From: Phallusia mammillata
Lineage: Eukaryota > Chordata > Ascidiacea > Phlebobranchia > Ascidiidae
Direction of reading: 5' to 3'
DNA length: 64,000 bases
NCBI GenBank assembly: GCA_003260075.1
Contig: QLIY01000212.1
Location: forward strand, 129,719-193,718
Part shown: piece after piece, positions 1 through 13,449 of the stretch
Position numbering within the stretch: position 1 is the first letter of the stretch
Layout: each line of letters begins with the position of its first letter
Notes under the pieces: model-generated
What the model saw: the letters and a program-made list of their open reading frames with translations, nothing else
Told to the model about the DNA's origin: nothing
The model's database searches: none
Translations under genes and position numbers: made by a program

Positions 1-2366
1 GACTTTTTTATATATACCCCAACACAGGTCAAATTTACCCTTTAGGGTCACTAAACCCCAAATTTAGAACCGCTAAAAATGCAATATCACATCAGCACGT
101 GACGCTACGCCTTTGGAAACCCAAAAATTCAAGATGTCAAGCCTAAACGCCGCTTACTTGGTAAACAGGTACTTCCGTAAAACCGCGCACTTAAAAGAAG
201 ACAACCACAAACCACGTGACTGACAGGCACATTAGGTTGATGCAGTTAGCATTGCTTTTACGTCAAGTATAAAACCTATAGCGTCGGTTTAGGGTCAAAT
301 CGCGCTGTCACGGGGTCAAGAGATCACTGCGTAAAGCTAGTACAAAAAACTCGAGATTTAAGTCTGACAGAAAATATGGGGCTATGAAGACTTTAGCGTA
401 ATCCTGCTTAAAGCCAACGTTTGCACGGTTTTTAAGGGCATTTTGTTGGAACCTTCAGTTACAGATGAAAACTAAACGGTGTTGATTTGAAAACTTCTTT
501 GGAGTTTTTTATAGAAACCCTACAAATTTTGTTTGAAATTTTTTTATTTGCTTATGGTCACAATCTGTATCTTATAACACGCAACCCAACAATACTAAAC
601 GGCGATTTATGGCTTCTTTAAGTTTAATGTGTGTATTCGTGTCAAACGTTGCCCGCCATTTCATCAAAGTCACGTTCAATGGCGGTTAAGATTTATGATA
701 TCCAGATCGCAAACAATAGATTTCCTGCAATGGATACTGTTGCGTGTACGTTAGAAACACGGAACTCGGGATTGTATTTATATTAACGAAATGACTAATT
801 CTCATAAGGGGCCCTGAAACAGGTGTTAGATGGGAAAACGCAGATGGCCAAAAAGTTGCGACTGTTTACTCAGTGGTAGTCGGTTACCACTTAACTAAAA
901 TCTTGCGTGTCGATTTTCTTCGCGTTGGTGTAATCGCGTGCGCTCTTAAATACATAAACAGCGTTTTGTGTCGTCCTCTTGCCTGGCGATCGGTTAACAT
1001 TGGAAACAATAAGACAGGCTTCCGACGATTAGGTTGGGTAACATACGTAGGCGGTAGCAGATAAAAGGACTACAAAAATCGGCACTAAGCCAGATTAGGT
1101 GAGTTGAAGTGTTCAGAATTGGATTTCCCCACTAACGGGTCGCGTATTATTACAGCTGGGCGCCATGGCGATGGATAGGGGCTTTGTTTGTTCGTCATAC
1201 GCAAACCGCCATTCAATCGAGTTGTTTCGACGGCAAATTGAGCCCCGAAAGTCTGTTAAGCGAACCAGGCGTGGCGAATTAAACCTACCGCGGGTTGTGG
1301 GGGTTGGAGGGCCTCGGTTATATCGCGTTTCAGCTCGTGTTGTTATGACTCATCGTGTCCCCGTAGCACGCGAAAGCCGCCAAGTCTGTGCTAGCACTCG
1401 AGCGCCAATAAACAAACAATCGAAACGCCCAGAAGCGAATCTCTGACGTCACAATGGGAGTACTCGAAAGCGAGCAAGCGCCCGAAAGTGGGGGGTACGG
1501 CGGACACGTCGCGCTCCGTTGCACGCGCACAAATATAAAGACTAGACGCATGTGCAAGTCACAACAGCCAGGAAACCGCCGAACTACTCCAATAGCCCCC
1601 CAGCCCCCCCTATACCTGCGCAACTTTGAACGTTGCAGCGATGCGGCAATCGCCCCTGTGCCCGCCCTCCCACAGACTCCGTAAAAGTAGCCAAATTGCG
1701 GGGAACAAAGGACCTTCTGGGGTGAGTCAGCCACTTGGTTGCGCGAGGACAAAGAGCTGACGTGGCCCGATCGTGGGGCTTCCCCCCGGATTACACGGTC
1801 GATGGGAAGGTGAATATATTTGATATACCCGTGTGTGTGTTTGTTTTAACAGTTCGCACACTTCCAAAAACACAGATGTGTTCTCTTTATCCCCTTTTTG
1901 CACGAAGTAAAGGACTTGAAACAGCTGCAAACACTATTTTTTTACTTCAAACAAAAAAATCACCATGGGAACTGTCAAAAAACGACCCCCCATAAAAATG
2001 ACACATAAGGGGTGAGTCATGAATGTATTTTTAGAAACACTTAACCTATATTTCTACCATCAATGGTTTCCCAAAGATCCTATACCATCATTTCATTAAA
2101 CGACCGTTCGGTTACAACGACTTTAACGCCGCCGTCAAATCAATTTCTAAACGCATAGTCGACACATTGTCAAACTGTGGAAGAAACGCAGTATGTAATG
2201 CAAAACTCTGCAATGACACAGACATTGGAGAAAATCCTAATTCTTGCTGGATGAAAAAGTTTTGTGTTCAAATAAAACAAGTAATTGCTACCATATTTGT
2301 TTAAAATACATTCGATGCACAGTATCAACCAAATCTGTTTTGAAGTGCCAGTTGAAACAATTTTAA

Positions 2367-2440
2367 GATGAACATAAATTCATAACTGGGATCAGCCCTG
2401 AAGCGTCGATGCAGACCAGCGATCACGGCACACTCATATA
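2367..2440. repeat. dispersed repeat, copy 1
   Basis: About 74 bases starting GATGAACATAAATTCATAAC recur at 43942-44015 with roughly 80-85% identity by eye. The second copy runs straight into a tRNA-like B-box sequence, so this may be the 5' part of a SINE whose tail is missing here. Confidence 0.5.
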
Positions 2441-3068
2441 TAAATCACAGTACGCCAGGCCCATTGAAGGCGCCATTTCGAATTAGCCGGTTGAAACAAG
2501 TTACACTTTTTGACAAAAATGTGGCCACAAACCAGAGTTGGGCAAATTAACAGCATGAAATGATGAAAAACAATAAGCCCTCTCCATAAAAAGCGGTACT
2601 TAACAAGTGCACACGAGTATTCAATTTAAGCAGTTCAGTACATTGTTACGACGGGGTGCTTTGATTTAGATTGGCGTATATGCCCTTGGGGACCAGGCCG
2701 CACACCTGCAACGATTGCGACAAGTGAAATATCACAAACAAAAGCTGACTCGACATTGAGAATTGCTTTATGAAGTCGCAATCCCCCGGGGATGCGCGAA
2801 ACCTGTTAGACGGCGGAGGCGGCAGTAACACAGACGGAAAAGCATTACCGCTTGTGCACTTGGTACGTTAAACGGCTAATTATTGACTAGGGGACGTTAC
2901 CAAGACCGGCGCGATTGGTTAAACTGGCCCACATTATTTACTATTTATCGAATGTAAAACAAGTATAATTTGAACTGTTTTTGATACAACAGTTTGTCAT
3001 GTCCTAAACGGTGTGGAGTAGGTTATGATACAAGATAAACTGTTGCTGCCAGGCATGGTATCAAATGT

Positions 3069-3231
3069 ATAGAGCTCTTCTGGCAATTGTATTTTTATAC
3101 TGACATTTCGACGTCCTATACAGGTCGCCTTCATCAAGGCAAACAACACTGAATGCATGCATGTAGTACAGTGCACGATAAACAAGGGAAAAAACGTCGG
3201 TATAAAAATACAATTGCCAGAAGAGCTCTAT
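3069..3231. repeat. perfect 32-bp inverted repeat with 99-bp spacer
   Basis: Positions 3069-3100 are the exact reverse complement of 3200-3231 (the left arm begins ATAGAGCTCTTCTGG). The arms are separated by 99 bases. It could be the ends of a small DNA transposon or the stem of a fold-back element. No coding sequence lies inside. Confidence 0.7.
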
Positions 3232-4892
3232 GAATATGATACAAGATGTTTCGACTTATGTGGTAACATGTGGTGTAAAATTTATTGAATTTTATACCTT
3301 TATCAATAATGCAAAATATAAAAGGGTTTGTTGCGAAAGCTTTGCGGCTGTTTGAGAACATTGCATGTGCAACAAAAGTTTGCTAAAGCCAATTAGCAGA
3401 ATTGCAACAGCAAATACGCGTCATGCAAATCGTGTACTGATTCAGCACAACTTAGACCTAATTTCCACGCAACAATACAAATTTGCATAACTTGCAAAGC
3501 ACTTATACTACCAGTTCTTTCTCAACAAGTATTCCTTGAGTATTTTTTCGACAAGGAAAAAGTGAACCATGGGACAGAATATACATGAGACCTCGGCAAG
3601 CAAAAGCTTTATTTAAGTAAGACAGAAAACGTGTAACTACATTTCCACTGACCGCCAAGCCACACGTTCACACCGTGGGTTAGCTTACAACCGCACTGAA
3701 GACAAGAGCGCACACCGAACAATTCACATGAATATTTTGCTTATCTTTACTGCTTTGTGTAGTTAAGGATATAGCGGTTTTGAACCTGTGAAAAATCAAC
3801 AGAAAAGAAGCAATTTTTGAAAGACTTATCTTTCTTCCCAAACGATTAAATAGCGCTTTAGGACTTTTTGACAGGATTATAGAAGTGCTTACCGTCAGGC
3901 ATCAATGTGAACGAAAAACAGTATACACCAGTGCCAACATTCCCAGTACTAGAAGCCACGAAAATCAACAGACCAACAAACACGTCAATCCTACGTCATT
4001 TACATTATCAGGTACAAAACAGTGGCAGGTATTAGGTAACTGACAAATTAACCGTTTCGCGTCAAAACTGAATCTGAACTCTACACGACCTCCGATGACG
4101 TCACGTCCGAATTTCGCCAATAGCCATTCGTACACAAAGCGGGACACGCGATGACGTCATGGCGTGACTAACTACGATGTAGACAGTGCGGTGTTTCAAC
4201 ATAAACGTGTGTCAATTGATGGGTGGTTAATCACACGGACAGTTCAAGAGTGAAATTCTTTAGTCAAGTGCCACTTATGTGTCACTGTTGTTTAGAGTTG
4301 TTGTATAAACTCCTACGTCTTCTGTCACTTCACAAGACATGTCTGTACCCTATATACACCCTATAAGACTACTAACGGTTTATGGACATGCCTTAAACAA
4401 CTGTCCTATCATGCTATTGGGACAGCACATCAGTCAAAACAAGGTGCACAATTAGGCAAAATTTACAGTAAAAGAAATATTGGTCGATAAATATACTACA
4501 AAATTCAGTCACAAACCAGTCAGCCACTGTATGTTATTTGAGGATCTAACTAGTTCAGCTTTTTAAGACCACAATGTTATGACCTAATCCAGATGTGGGT
4601 TTTGTGGAGTTACACATGTACAGCATACACTGCACATGCAAATTTTGGGAACAAGACAAATTGCGAAATCTCATCAAACATTGATGACCTTGTAATCTTT
4701 TGAAAGCAAGCACCAACATGGAGACAAGGCAAAAGTATTAACTCCACAGTTTCCCACTGTTAAATAAACACTGCAGCAGATTCCAAAGCACACAAATGCC
4801 TAGCTCTTTAGGCTGATGTTTTGTGTGTACAGCAGAAATTATAACCCATTTTGGAAGGGGGGTATTTGGGTAGTGTTTTTAAAAGTAAAATT

Positions 4893-6890
4893 TTAAGAAA
4901 TGCAATACCTGAATCGTCTAATGATGTCTGGAGTCCTTGACATTCGTTTGGGTTCAGCAGGGGTTCGTGTTGGGGTGGAATTGCTTTCACCAGACCTCTA
5001 CAAATGCAAATAGAAATTAATCAAACATTGTAGTATTTTTTTCATTAAACCAAATTCATAACATCTATCAAATGTCAAAAACATTAATAAAATGAAAACA
5101 ACAACAGGGCAGTGTTAAAGATGTTAAGGGTAATCTCACAAAAAAATATTGGTTTAATTTTGCAAAGTTATTTTGGCATTTTGGGTTTTCCCCCCCCCCT
5201 TTTTTCATTAAACCAAATTCATAACATCTATCAAATGTCAAAAACATGAATAAAATGAAAACAACAACAGGGCAGTGTTAAAGATGTAAAGGGTAATCTC
5301 ACAAAAAATAATTGGTTTAATTTTGTAAAGTTATTTTGGCATTTTGGGTTTCAAAACAGATTTAAAATCAATAAACACATGCTGCAACAAAAAAATGTAC
5401 ATCAAAACAATAGGCAATCAAAATGTCAGGAATTTACAAAACTGCTGAGTGTTAAATACCAAGTGTCAAATCATCAAACCTCTCTGTGTCGCTTCTTCTC
5501 CTCAATGTAACTGATAACGGATTTTCTCGTGACAGCCTTGGTGAAGCTTTTTCTTCTTCTCATGTGAGAGTTATCTTCACCTAAACTGCCCAAGGAATCC
5601 TACATGACATTAATAGCATGTGAATAAAGAGTTACAAAAAAAAATTTTTTTTAAATTAATAATGACAATTAAACCCAGAGTAAAGCATGGCAAATTAGGT
5701 AACCAACGGCTGGAGATTAAAAGTTTTCTAATTTGACGTTTAACCAGAATGCATATTACAAGTATTTAAACATTTAAAACAAAAATCAAGTTTGCAAGTT
5801 TATTGATTGCAAAGCCATAAATCATGCAGCCAATAACAACACATTTCCGAGCCATATCTTGACAACCGGGCAATTTTTCACACGCTCAACATTTCCTACC
5901 GATGATTGAAATCCACTGTGTGCGCTGTCATCATTAATCAGACTCTCAATCATGGGACTTCCCCTCTCTGCAGCATCTCCTGTCATTCGGATATCTTGAT
6001 CAGAAGTGCTCATTTGGGGTAGGTCCATGGGCCTGTTGATCATGGACTTCTTTTTGGCCTCACTTGTCAACTCATTTAAAGAAGGCCTGGACGGCAATCC
6101 TGCAACTGCTGGGCGCAAGCTATTGCTGCGGGTTGGCTCTTTTCGCACCAAGATCCCTTGCTCTGGTTTGCTTTGTTGCCTTTGGTAGAATGCAAGTCTG
6201 CCATCTCGCTTTAATTTGTAATAACCTATAAAAGCAGGGTCAACATGAAACAAAGCAAACAAAATTTCAAAAAAAAACATACAAACACACACACCAAAAC
6301 ACATAGGGATAAATACTTTTCTTAAATCCAATTTTGTACACAGCTTTAATGTGGAAGTATGGAAAACCTTATCAATGGTGCATACATTGTCTAAAGCTGT
6401 GCTTAGAGAAATAATTCTGAGCCAAAGTGTGCTTCATACAAACGATTCAAATGTATAATAATAGTATAGTAAACTGAAGCTTTGTGTTTTTTAACTTCAG
6501 GAAAGGTTCAGTTTACTACAATTATTGTTTACTATTTGACACAAAGCTTGCATATTATGTTAAAACTTGTAACTCCAATCAACAGGGAGTATCATTTTGT
6601 CTGCACTTACCTTCAGGTTTCATATTCTCCATGGATGCTTTGGCATTCTGACTCAAGCTTCGCTTCAAAAACGATTCCACAAGCCTCCGAGACTCCTCCA
6701 GGTTATGAATTCGCTGTTTGTCTGTCTGATTATTATTATCGTCATCAGCGTGGTCATGGTTATCATTTTTGTAAGATTGGGTAGTGCTACTTCGGACAGG
6801 CGACACATTTCTTGTGTTGTGGTTGTTGTTAGAGTTTTTATTGTTGTGCATATTGATGTGATTTTGCTCGACATGGTTCGACCCTTGCAT
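4893..6890 (-). CDS. unidentified protein: Asn/His-rich start, basic Ser/Arg-rich end
   Basis: I do not recognise this gene, but four exons join cleanly: 6892-6611 (start ATG 6890-6888), 6225-5900, 5599-5480 and 4997-4893, with good GT-AG borders and matching phases. If the last donor-like site at 4908 is not used, the frame ends at TAA 4895-4893, giving about 285 residues. The N-terminal part is low-complexity Asn/His/Asp. Then come a short helix-like segment (EESRRLVESFLKRS), a KLKRDGRL stretch, a Ser/Pro-rich middle and a basic region with possible kinase sites (RRRKSFTKAVTRKS). A strong donor at 7921 ends what may be a 5'UTR exon (about 7921-8055); its frame into exon 6892 carries a TGA, as expected of a leader. 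A separate ATG at 6902 is possible if no splice occurs at 6892. It lies on the same strand as the CDK inhibitor exon at 13.5-13.9 kb and could in principle be its 3' part, since phases allow it. Confidence 0.45.
5036..5352. repeat. tandem duplication across a C10 run (5190-5199)
   Basis: Copy 1 (about 5036-5189) and copy 2 (about 5200-5352) are nearly identical and are separated only by ten Cs. They lie in the intron between exons 3 and 4 of the unidentified gene. This is the first of the C-run duplications described in the findings, probably an assembly artefact. Confidence 0.8.
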
Positions 6891-7411
6891 CCCTAGCAGC
6901 ATTCAGGTGTAAACCATACAATGCACCAACCAACAGCTTTTGCAACTCAAAAAGGATGTTTTTGAACAAAAAAAGGTTAACAGTAAGCACCTAAAACAGT
7001 GTAATATTGGCAAATTAGATATTTTTTACAAATAGTAGTCATGCGGCATGCGCCACGATAAACTTTGATGTTGTCACAAATGTTACACTTTACTACCACA
7101 AGCACACTTTTAAATCTTTTGCATAAAATTTAATGCCTTGAGTTGCTTGCTTTTAAAATTTGTCAATCTTAATATGGTGATGCCTAAAACATTCCAAAAT
7201 TTTGCCCTTCTACAGTTCTACATTCTATGGAAGTAATTATTGGTCAACTTATTACATTCCTAAAATGCAATATTGTGCTAAATGCTGTAGTACAACTACA
7301 AGAGATAAGTTATCCGTTCTGTTAGTTTTGAACATATTACACTAATTACACTGCTTTATAAAAAAATAAGTACATACAAATCAACAAAAACTTAGGCCAC
7401 CATGCATTTTA

Positions 7412-7641
7412 GCATCTCCTACAGCTAGTCAATTACAAGGCAGACCAAATACCGCTGCATAAATATATCAGCATATTTATTCCTGTTTTAATGTTAACGA
7501 TTCGCACCGCCTCACAACAAACCCCCCCCCCGCATCTCCTACAGCTAGTCAATTACAAGGCAGACCAAATACCGCTGCACAAATATATCAGCATATTTAT
7601 TCCTGTTTTAATGTTAACGTTCCGCACCGCCTCACAACAAT
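7412..7641. repeat. tandem duplication across a C10 run (7522-7531)
   Basis: Copies at 7412-7521 and 7532-7641 (offset 120) differ at a few bases and flank a C10 run. No coding content. Confidence 0.8.
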
Positions 7642-8580
7642 ATACAAATGTCCAACGTTCCCGCTAGTCGCGACCCTTATATACTGCATCGGACTTCCCC
7701 ACTTGCCAACCACAGTGACAAGATTTCTATAGGTGCCGCAGTCGCAATGCTGATGAGCGACTGACTTTTACCATAATTATTATTTTGTACACCTTCTCCT
7801 ACCTTCCCATCAAGACCCTTTACAAAGAAGGTCGCCAAAACCGTACAATGTAGTTACAGCACATGAATATGAGTCAACTTGACAAGGATAGAAGCGGGTA
7901 ATTTGATCCACGTAACTTACCTTGCAATTGGATATGGATATCGTGGATGATTTCGCACTCTTTGAGCAGCTTCGATATTTTGAATCAGGGTCGATTCCAT
8001 GCGGAACACACATCACTATAATACTGGACAAAATGATTGCGATAGGAGGTGTCACAATTAACGGAAATCCCTGGGACCTCAGCTAACAAGTCTAGACTTG
8101 CCTACCGTGGGACATCTGCTGCTGTACATTTTTAATGGAAAATTTTATCTGATTTCGTGACGTAACAATGCAACCAATTAAGGAAAAAAAGTATGATGAA
8201 CTGTTGCAACATTCATTGATTGTTTGATTTAAGGTGAAAGTTTAGGTTGTTTATTCACACGCACCCTATTTTGCTCATTTTTAACTACCCCAGTTTTTCG
8301 AGTGATAGCCAGCCGATTTAGCCGTTAACTTTTTGTTTCCTCAATCCAACATGGGGGCAAGAAACATGTTCGTGCTCTGCACCAAAATTAAGTTGTACCC
8401 TAGGTATAACAAAGTATTTTCGTGAAAGATACTTCTCATTTTTATCAACGTAATTACAGCAGAGACATTACAATTACAGAATCGGATTACAAATACATGC
8501 AACATTTTACCGATCATAACTGTTGTTGCTGTTTCCAAAACTTTCCAGTGCTGTGAATTTCAGTTATTGTAGTAGCCCAG

Positions 8581-8881
8581 TTTGGCTAAATTTTATCAAA
8601 AATTTTATTTGTATGTTAGAATTTTCAAGTATAGAGTTCCACTTCTGAACTTTAACTCAGGTAAGGACCCTCCTGTCCTCCAAGTTACATGTTCCTACAG
8701 CCCTCAGTTAGGAAACTTTTTGCAACCCCCCCCCCCTTTGGCTAAATTTTATCAAAAATTTTATTTGTATGTTAGAATTTTCAAATATAGAGTTCCATTT
8801 CTGAACTTTAACTCAGGTAAGGACCCTCCTGTTCTCCAAGTTACATGTTCCTACAGCCCTCAGTTAGGAAACTTTTTGCAA
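8581..8881. repeat. tandem duplication across a C11 run (8726-8736)
   Basis: Copies at 8581-8725 and 8737-8881 (offset 156) differ at only a few positions and flank eleven Cs. The open frame through this segment is not conserved and is not a gene. Confidence 0.8.
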
Positions 8882-8932
8882 TTACAATTTCTAGGCAAAA
8901 GATACTTGGTATTATACTTTCTCTGTCTAAGT

Positions 8933-9200
8933 CAGTGGCTCTCAACCTTTTTTTTCTGCGACCCCCTTTAGAGGTTTACTATCATACGTCACGATCACAT
9001 TTCGACTTTGTGTTGCACAGAAAGCCCTAAAATTTATCCAATTCAAATTGAACAGTTGAGTGTGAATTTCTATGCTGAAAAGTCACGGAGGTAGTTTTTA
9101 TGATACGGAAAAAATCATCTTGAGTTGGGTTGCGCTTCGTCGACCCATTCAAAAGTGCTCGATCCCTAAGGGGGTCGCGACCCCAGGTTGAGAAACACTG
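8933..9200. mobile_element. non-autonomous hAT element, CAGTGGTTCTCAACC family
   Basis: A 268-bp element begins CAGTGGCTCTCAACC and ends GGTTGAGAAACACTG. It is flanked by exact 8-bp target duplications GTCTAAGT (8925-8932 and 9201-9208). TIR type and 8-bp TSD with central TA fit the hAT superfamily, Buster branch. No transposase inside. Confidence 0.85.
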
Positions 9201-10489
9201 GTCTAAGTAAATCTAAATGAAAATCTGCAAAAAAAACACTCAAAACTCTCAATTATGTAAAGATGTTCTTTAGTCAGGTTGTGTGAAACTGGTAATTTTA
9301 TTGATTAACTTTAAATGTGTTGTTGGAGAGTGGCCCAGTCATGAATTCAATGCAAACAAGTGGATGAAATTCGTCCGAATAGCATACGTAACGGGATGTA
9401 GCCACATACGACACAACACAGTCAAAACAAGAGTAACAAATCACAGTGCAATTACCGAGCACGATCAAAAACTACACATTCGCCTTTGCAATATAGAAAC
9501 GGTCGATTTTGAACAGACCTTTTAGTGATAAATTGACGATTTTGAGCGATTGAAAAACGAATGAATGGGAATTATCAAGCAAAAACACCCATCGTGCTTC
9601 CAAAGTGCTAACGTTAAGTGGGAAAAAATGACATTGCTAGCAACGTGCACTCGATTCTGTAACACTGGTAGCCAGCGAATAGAGATAGTTTTTGTACGTA
9701 CGTGTGCTAATGGTAATTAAAATAGCTGCGACATCTGTAGGTGAAATTGCAGCAAAACAAGCGATACAATAAAAATCCATGACAACATGTGAATGATACA
9801 TCAATAATTTCATCATGTTTCAAAACAAAAAAATAGGTCGTTCATTTAAGACTGTTAAAGTCGTCATTAAGGGAGAAAAAAACTCTGAAATCCGTTCTGA
9901 AATGACACAAATTCCGTGTATACCTATATTTTAGACATCAAACCCAACTTGGACAAAATACAACATTAAGTTTATCAACGGCATCAAGCATAAACAGTTG
10001 AGCTAAGCAAAAGCAATCGCGGTCAATTTAAATTTCTGAGAGTAATTTCCTATTCTTTAACACTACTATCCAACCTTTAAAATAATAAAGTAACCCCGTT
10101 TTCCTTTAATTGCAACATAAAAATCCGTGACAAAGAGTATAACGGGCGGGAACAAAAATCAATAAACATGTCTGGTAACGCATTTGGCGGTAAGCACCCC
10201 TCGCCCACTTCAGGATATCAAATCGCACTCCTTCTGTAATGCTGAGTCAGAAATGACCAACAATGGGCCTTATGACATAATATACCCTTGCGGTGTCCTT
10301 TTGATATGACCATTTATGATGTTGGGACTTTGGAAAGTTACAAGTGAATATATTTTGTGGATATAAGAAAAACTTTGCCACGGCCAAGATTTTTGTTTGG
10401 TTGTTATTTTGATTTTTAAACATAAAACAAATATAAAAATTGATAACGCAAAAACAAGGGAAGAACGTCTTATTAAACGTAAAAAAGCA

Positions 10490-10731
10490 GCGACTGTAAC
10501 ATGTAAGTCGTGATTTCCACCTGAATATTGCAATTGTGTTTACGTTTTGGCTACAAATATATTTCAATACATCTTAATTCTTTAAGTATGTCAGCACAAG
10601 ACCGTCCCCCCCCCCGCGACTGTAACATGTAAGTCGTGATTTCCACCTGAATATTGCAATTGTATTTACGTTTTGGCTACAAATATATTTCAATACATCC
10701 TTATTCTTTAAGTATGTCAGCACAAGACCGC
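10490..10731. repeat. tandem duplication across a C10 run (10606-10615)
   Basis: Copies at 10490-10605 and 10616-10731 (offset 126) are almost identical and separated by ten Cs. Confidence 0.8.
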
Positions 10732-11783
10732 CACCTAACGGTAAGTTAACCAACGTTGTGGAATTTGTTTTACCTGCTACAATACCTAAAGATGTTATGT
10801 TGAACGGGAAAATATAATATCCTGATTAAAATTATTCCAATAAAAGCAGGAAAAATACCTGCAAACTATGCGGTAATAAGGTACCAACTGGACCGTTAGT
10901 ATTTCTCCCAAAATCCGACGGAAAAATCAACGCGAGTGCAAAAAAGCGAAAAAGCAAAAGCTACTTTACAAATACAACACTGATAGAAGGAACTTACAAG
11001 ATAAAATATTATGTAAATATAATAACCGGGACGAAAATAGACTGCGGTGAGATTTTAATCCACGCAAATTGCATATGTATGTAGATGTGGTTACCTTAAC
11101 CTTAAAACCAGATAAAAGTCATGCTAAGCTTCCAGATGGTCAAAATTTGGTATTGTTAGGTATTTTTTGAGCGCAAGCGTATGTACGCATTCACAGCCAA
11201 ATGTATGTAAACACACAATGCAAAACACGCACAAATTTAATACAATAGTATAATATATAGCTAATCTATGAATTGGTACATTTTCCAGCTCATGTATTTA
11301 CAGTCCACAGCGGGGTATAAAATCATGGCAAGCATTGGTAAAATAACCTACGGTCAAAGCACATGTCGTCGGTTCCGTGGCTTAGCAATGAAGCCGTTTC
11401 TGGGTTACCCATCTCCGACAGCAATGCTTTTATCTAAATGTGAAGAAGGAACTCATTGGTTTTTGGTTCAGCTTCTTATCGCCGGGGAGATTTGGCTGAA
11501 GGTTGGTCCCCTCCTGTAAAAAAACACAAGTTTAACACGACGCGTAGCTTAACAAAGAGGGTGGCATTGTATTTTGTTTATACATACATGCGACAAACCA
11601 TTAAAATAACGGAAAAAGTATCAAATACGGTACGTTATAAGGTTAAAGTTAATCCGCTAAAAGAATAAATAAAATACATAAAGATCTTATAACAAAAATC
11701 GTAGTGTTGCATACGATACGGAAATTTAACAGTTCTGACAAAAAAACATCTACTACAGGGAGCTTATAATTCACACTATAAAG

Positions 11784-12226
11784 CAGTGGTTCTCAACCTT
11801 TTTTTACTTTTCGACCCCTCTTAAGAGGTTTTCTAACACAACGCGATCCCTTATAAAAAAATATAGAAAAGTTTTACTACCAGAATGTGATCATCATAAA
11901 TTTGCTATTAAATGTCACTGTTACAATTTGTTTTTTTACTATGCAGATAACCTGTAAAATTGTGGTCATGGCTCACGTCAATATAAACATATTCACTATT
12001 TCGTTTAATTTCAAGAAAGGCCAAAAGCCAAATTCAAAGATGTATTTAATTGCAAATGCTGTTGTGCCAATTCTAAACCAAACTGTCGTGTGAGTTACTA
12101 TGCTAAACAGAAGACACTTGGAAAGTTTTTATGATACGTATAAAATCATCCTGAGATGAGTCTTCACGAGTCCCTTAAAAGTGCTTGGCGACCCCTTTGG
12201 GGGTCGCGGGAGGTCGAGAAACACTG
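11784..12226. mobile_element. non-autonomous hAT element, CAGTGGTTCTCAACC family
   Basis: A 443-bp element begins CAGTGGTTCTCAACC and ends GGTCGAGAAACACTG, with target duplications CTATAAAG / CTATAAGG (7 of 8 match). Like the copies at 8933 and 53552 it has a GACCCC-type stretch just inside the ends (TCGACCCC at the left, GGGGTCGCGG at the right). Confidence 0.8.
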
Positions 12227-13449
12227 CTATAAGGTTTTGTTGTTGCATGTTGACTACAGCATATGGAACGTTATAACTATCACGCCAGCAATGTTTTGAA
12301 CTGTATTGTACAGACTTTGTAACTTCAGAGCGTGGTGTGATTTTTCATTTTCAATTTATCACAACATTGAGAGTTTATATACTACAGCACAACAAGAATG
12401 GATCTTGTAAAAAAATGTAAGGAAAAAAGTTACATGAACGTCATCGGCGTCCCAACGCCACTTTGAAAGGCGTGGGCAAACACGGAGCTGAGTCAAGCCG
12501 AGGCCGACCTTTAATGAACGTTTCTAGGCAACCTCGCTGCGTAGTAAGCGCATTAGAGCGAAAAAGGCAAACACATGGAACGCTGAACGACCTGGCAACG
12601 CAAATTTGCTAGAATGCATTTGTAATACAAGCCCTAGCTTGTTGGACATTGAATAACATGAATCAGATTTTAGGACACCAAAAACACTACAACCTGTGCG
12701 ACTAAATTTTCCATTAGAGTCACGTAAGTGTTTGTTAATAAGCCGTTACTTGACCGCCAACGACTTGTATACTTGAAAATTTATTTGCAACAAATAAATA
12801 TAGCTAGTGCACGTAAAATTTGGAAAACAAGACACACACCGCAGTTTTGAAGTTTAACACACCACACAGATGCCAAGACTTCCGTTAACACTTTTGTCAA
12901 AACCTAACGGCATAGAAATGATACACCTACAGCATACGATATAAACACAAACATATGTGGTTATTTCGTTCGAGCAAAACAAGCAAAATGTGTTTCAGAG
13001 CCCTGGGCTTTAGCCAGGTCGGTTTCAGACACGTTGTGATTAGAAATCTTGTTGAATAGCTGGACAATAGCGCTACACTATTTGAAGAAGGCTGAAACCA
13101 GCTGATTTCGCCAGACCCACGCTCGTACGCCGGTTACGCCTTGACGCGTCACGAAATAGCGCGTTGTTTAAAACGTCTTGGTGCACCAAATCATGGTATT
13201 TTTGTTACAACACCTTTGTGTAACAACTTTTTTTTCCAGCAGTGATGTAAACATAAGTTACAACTTGTACCATTTGCACACAACTGCAATAATAGTATTA
13301 TACCATTTTTAAACAAGTTTGGACATGTAAACATCAACTGAATGATTTCTTTATATGGGCACTTCTCTATTAAAACAAACCAATACATTTTGTAGCATTT
13401 TAGTACATTATACAAATTTAGAAGAAGAAACAATGCGAAACAGGCTTAC

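Larger units (their letters stand above)
1..4892. other. intergenic stretch without a recognised gene
   Basis: I read both strands and found no ORF resembling a known family and no convincing exon chain. The part around 1150-1750 is richer in CpG and G+C than its surroundings and contains TGACGTCA-type motifs (about 1445 and 1755), so it may be a promoter region for a gene outside or near the window. This is inference. Two repeats (2367-2440 and 3069-3231) are listed separately. Confidence 0.5.
8882..13449. other. gene-free stretch with repeats
   Basis: Apart from the two hAT elements and one C-run duplication listed here, I see no supportable exon. If the CDK inhibitor exon at 13450-13876 has a short second exon, it should lie here. 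One weak candidate is 13078-13091 on the minus strand (acceptor TTTCAG, then four codons and TAG). Confidence 0.4.

Noticed and set aside
1165..1752. Overlapping open frames on both strands in the CpG-rich part
   Set aside because: No recognisable similarity or splice structure; long frames are expected where stops are rare because of high G+C.
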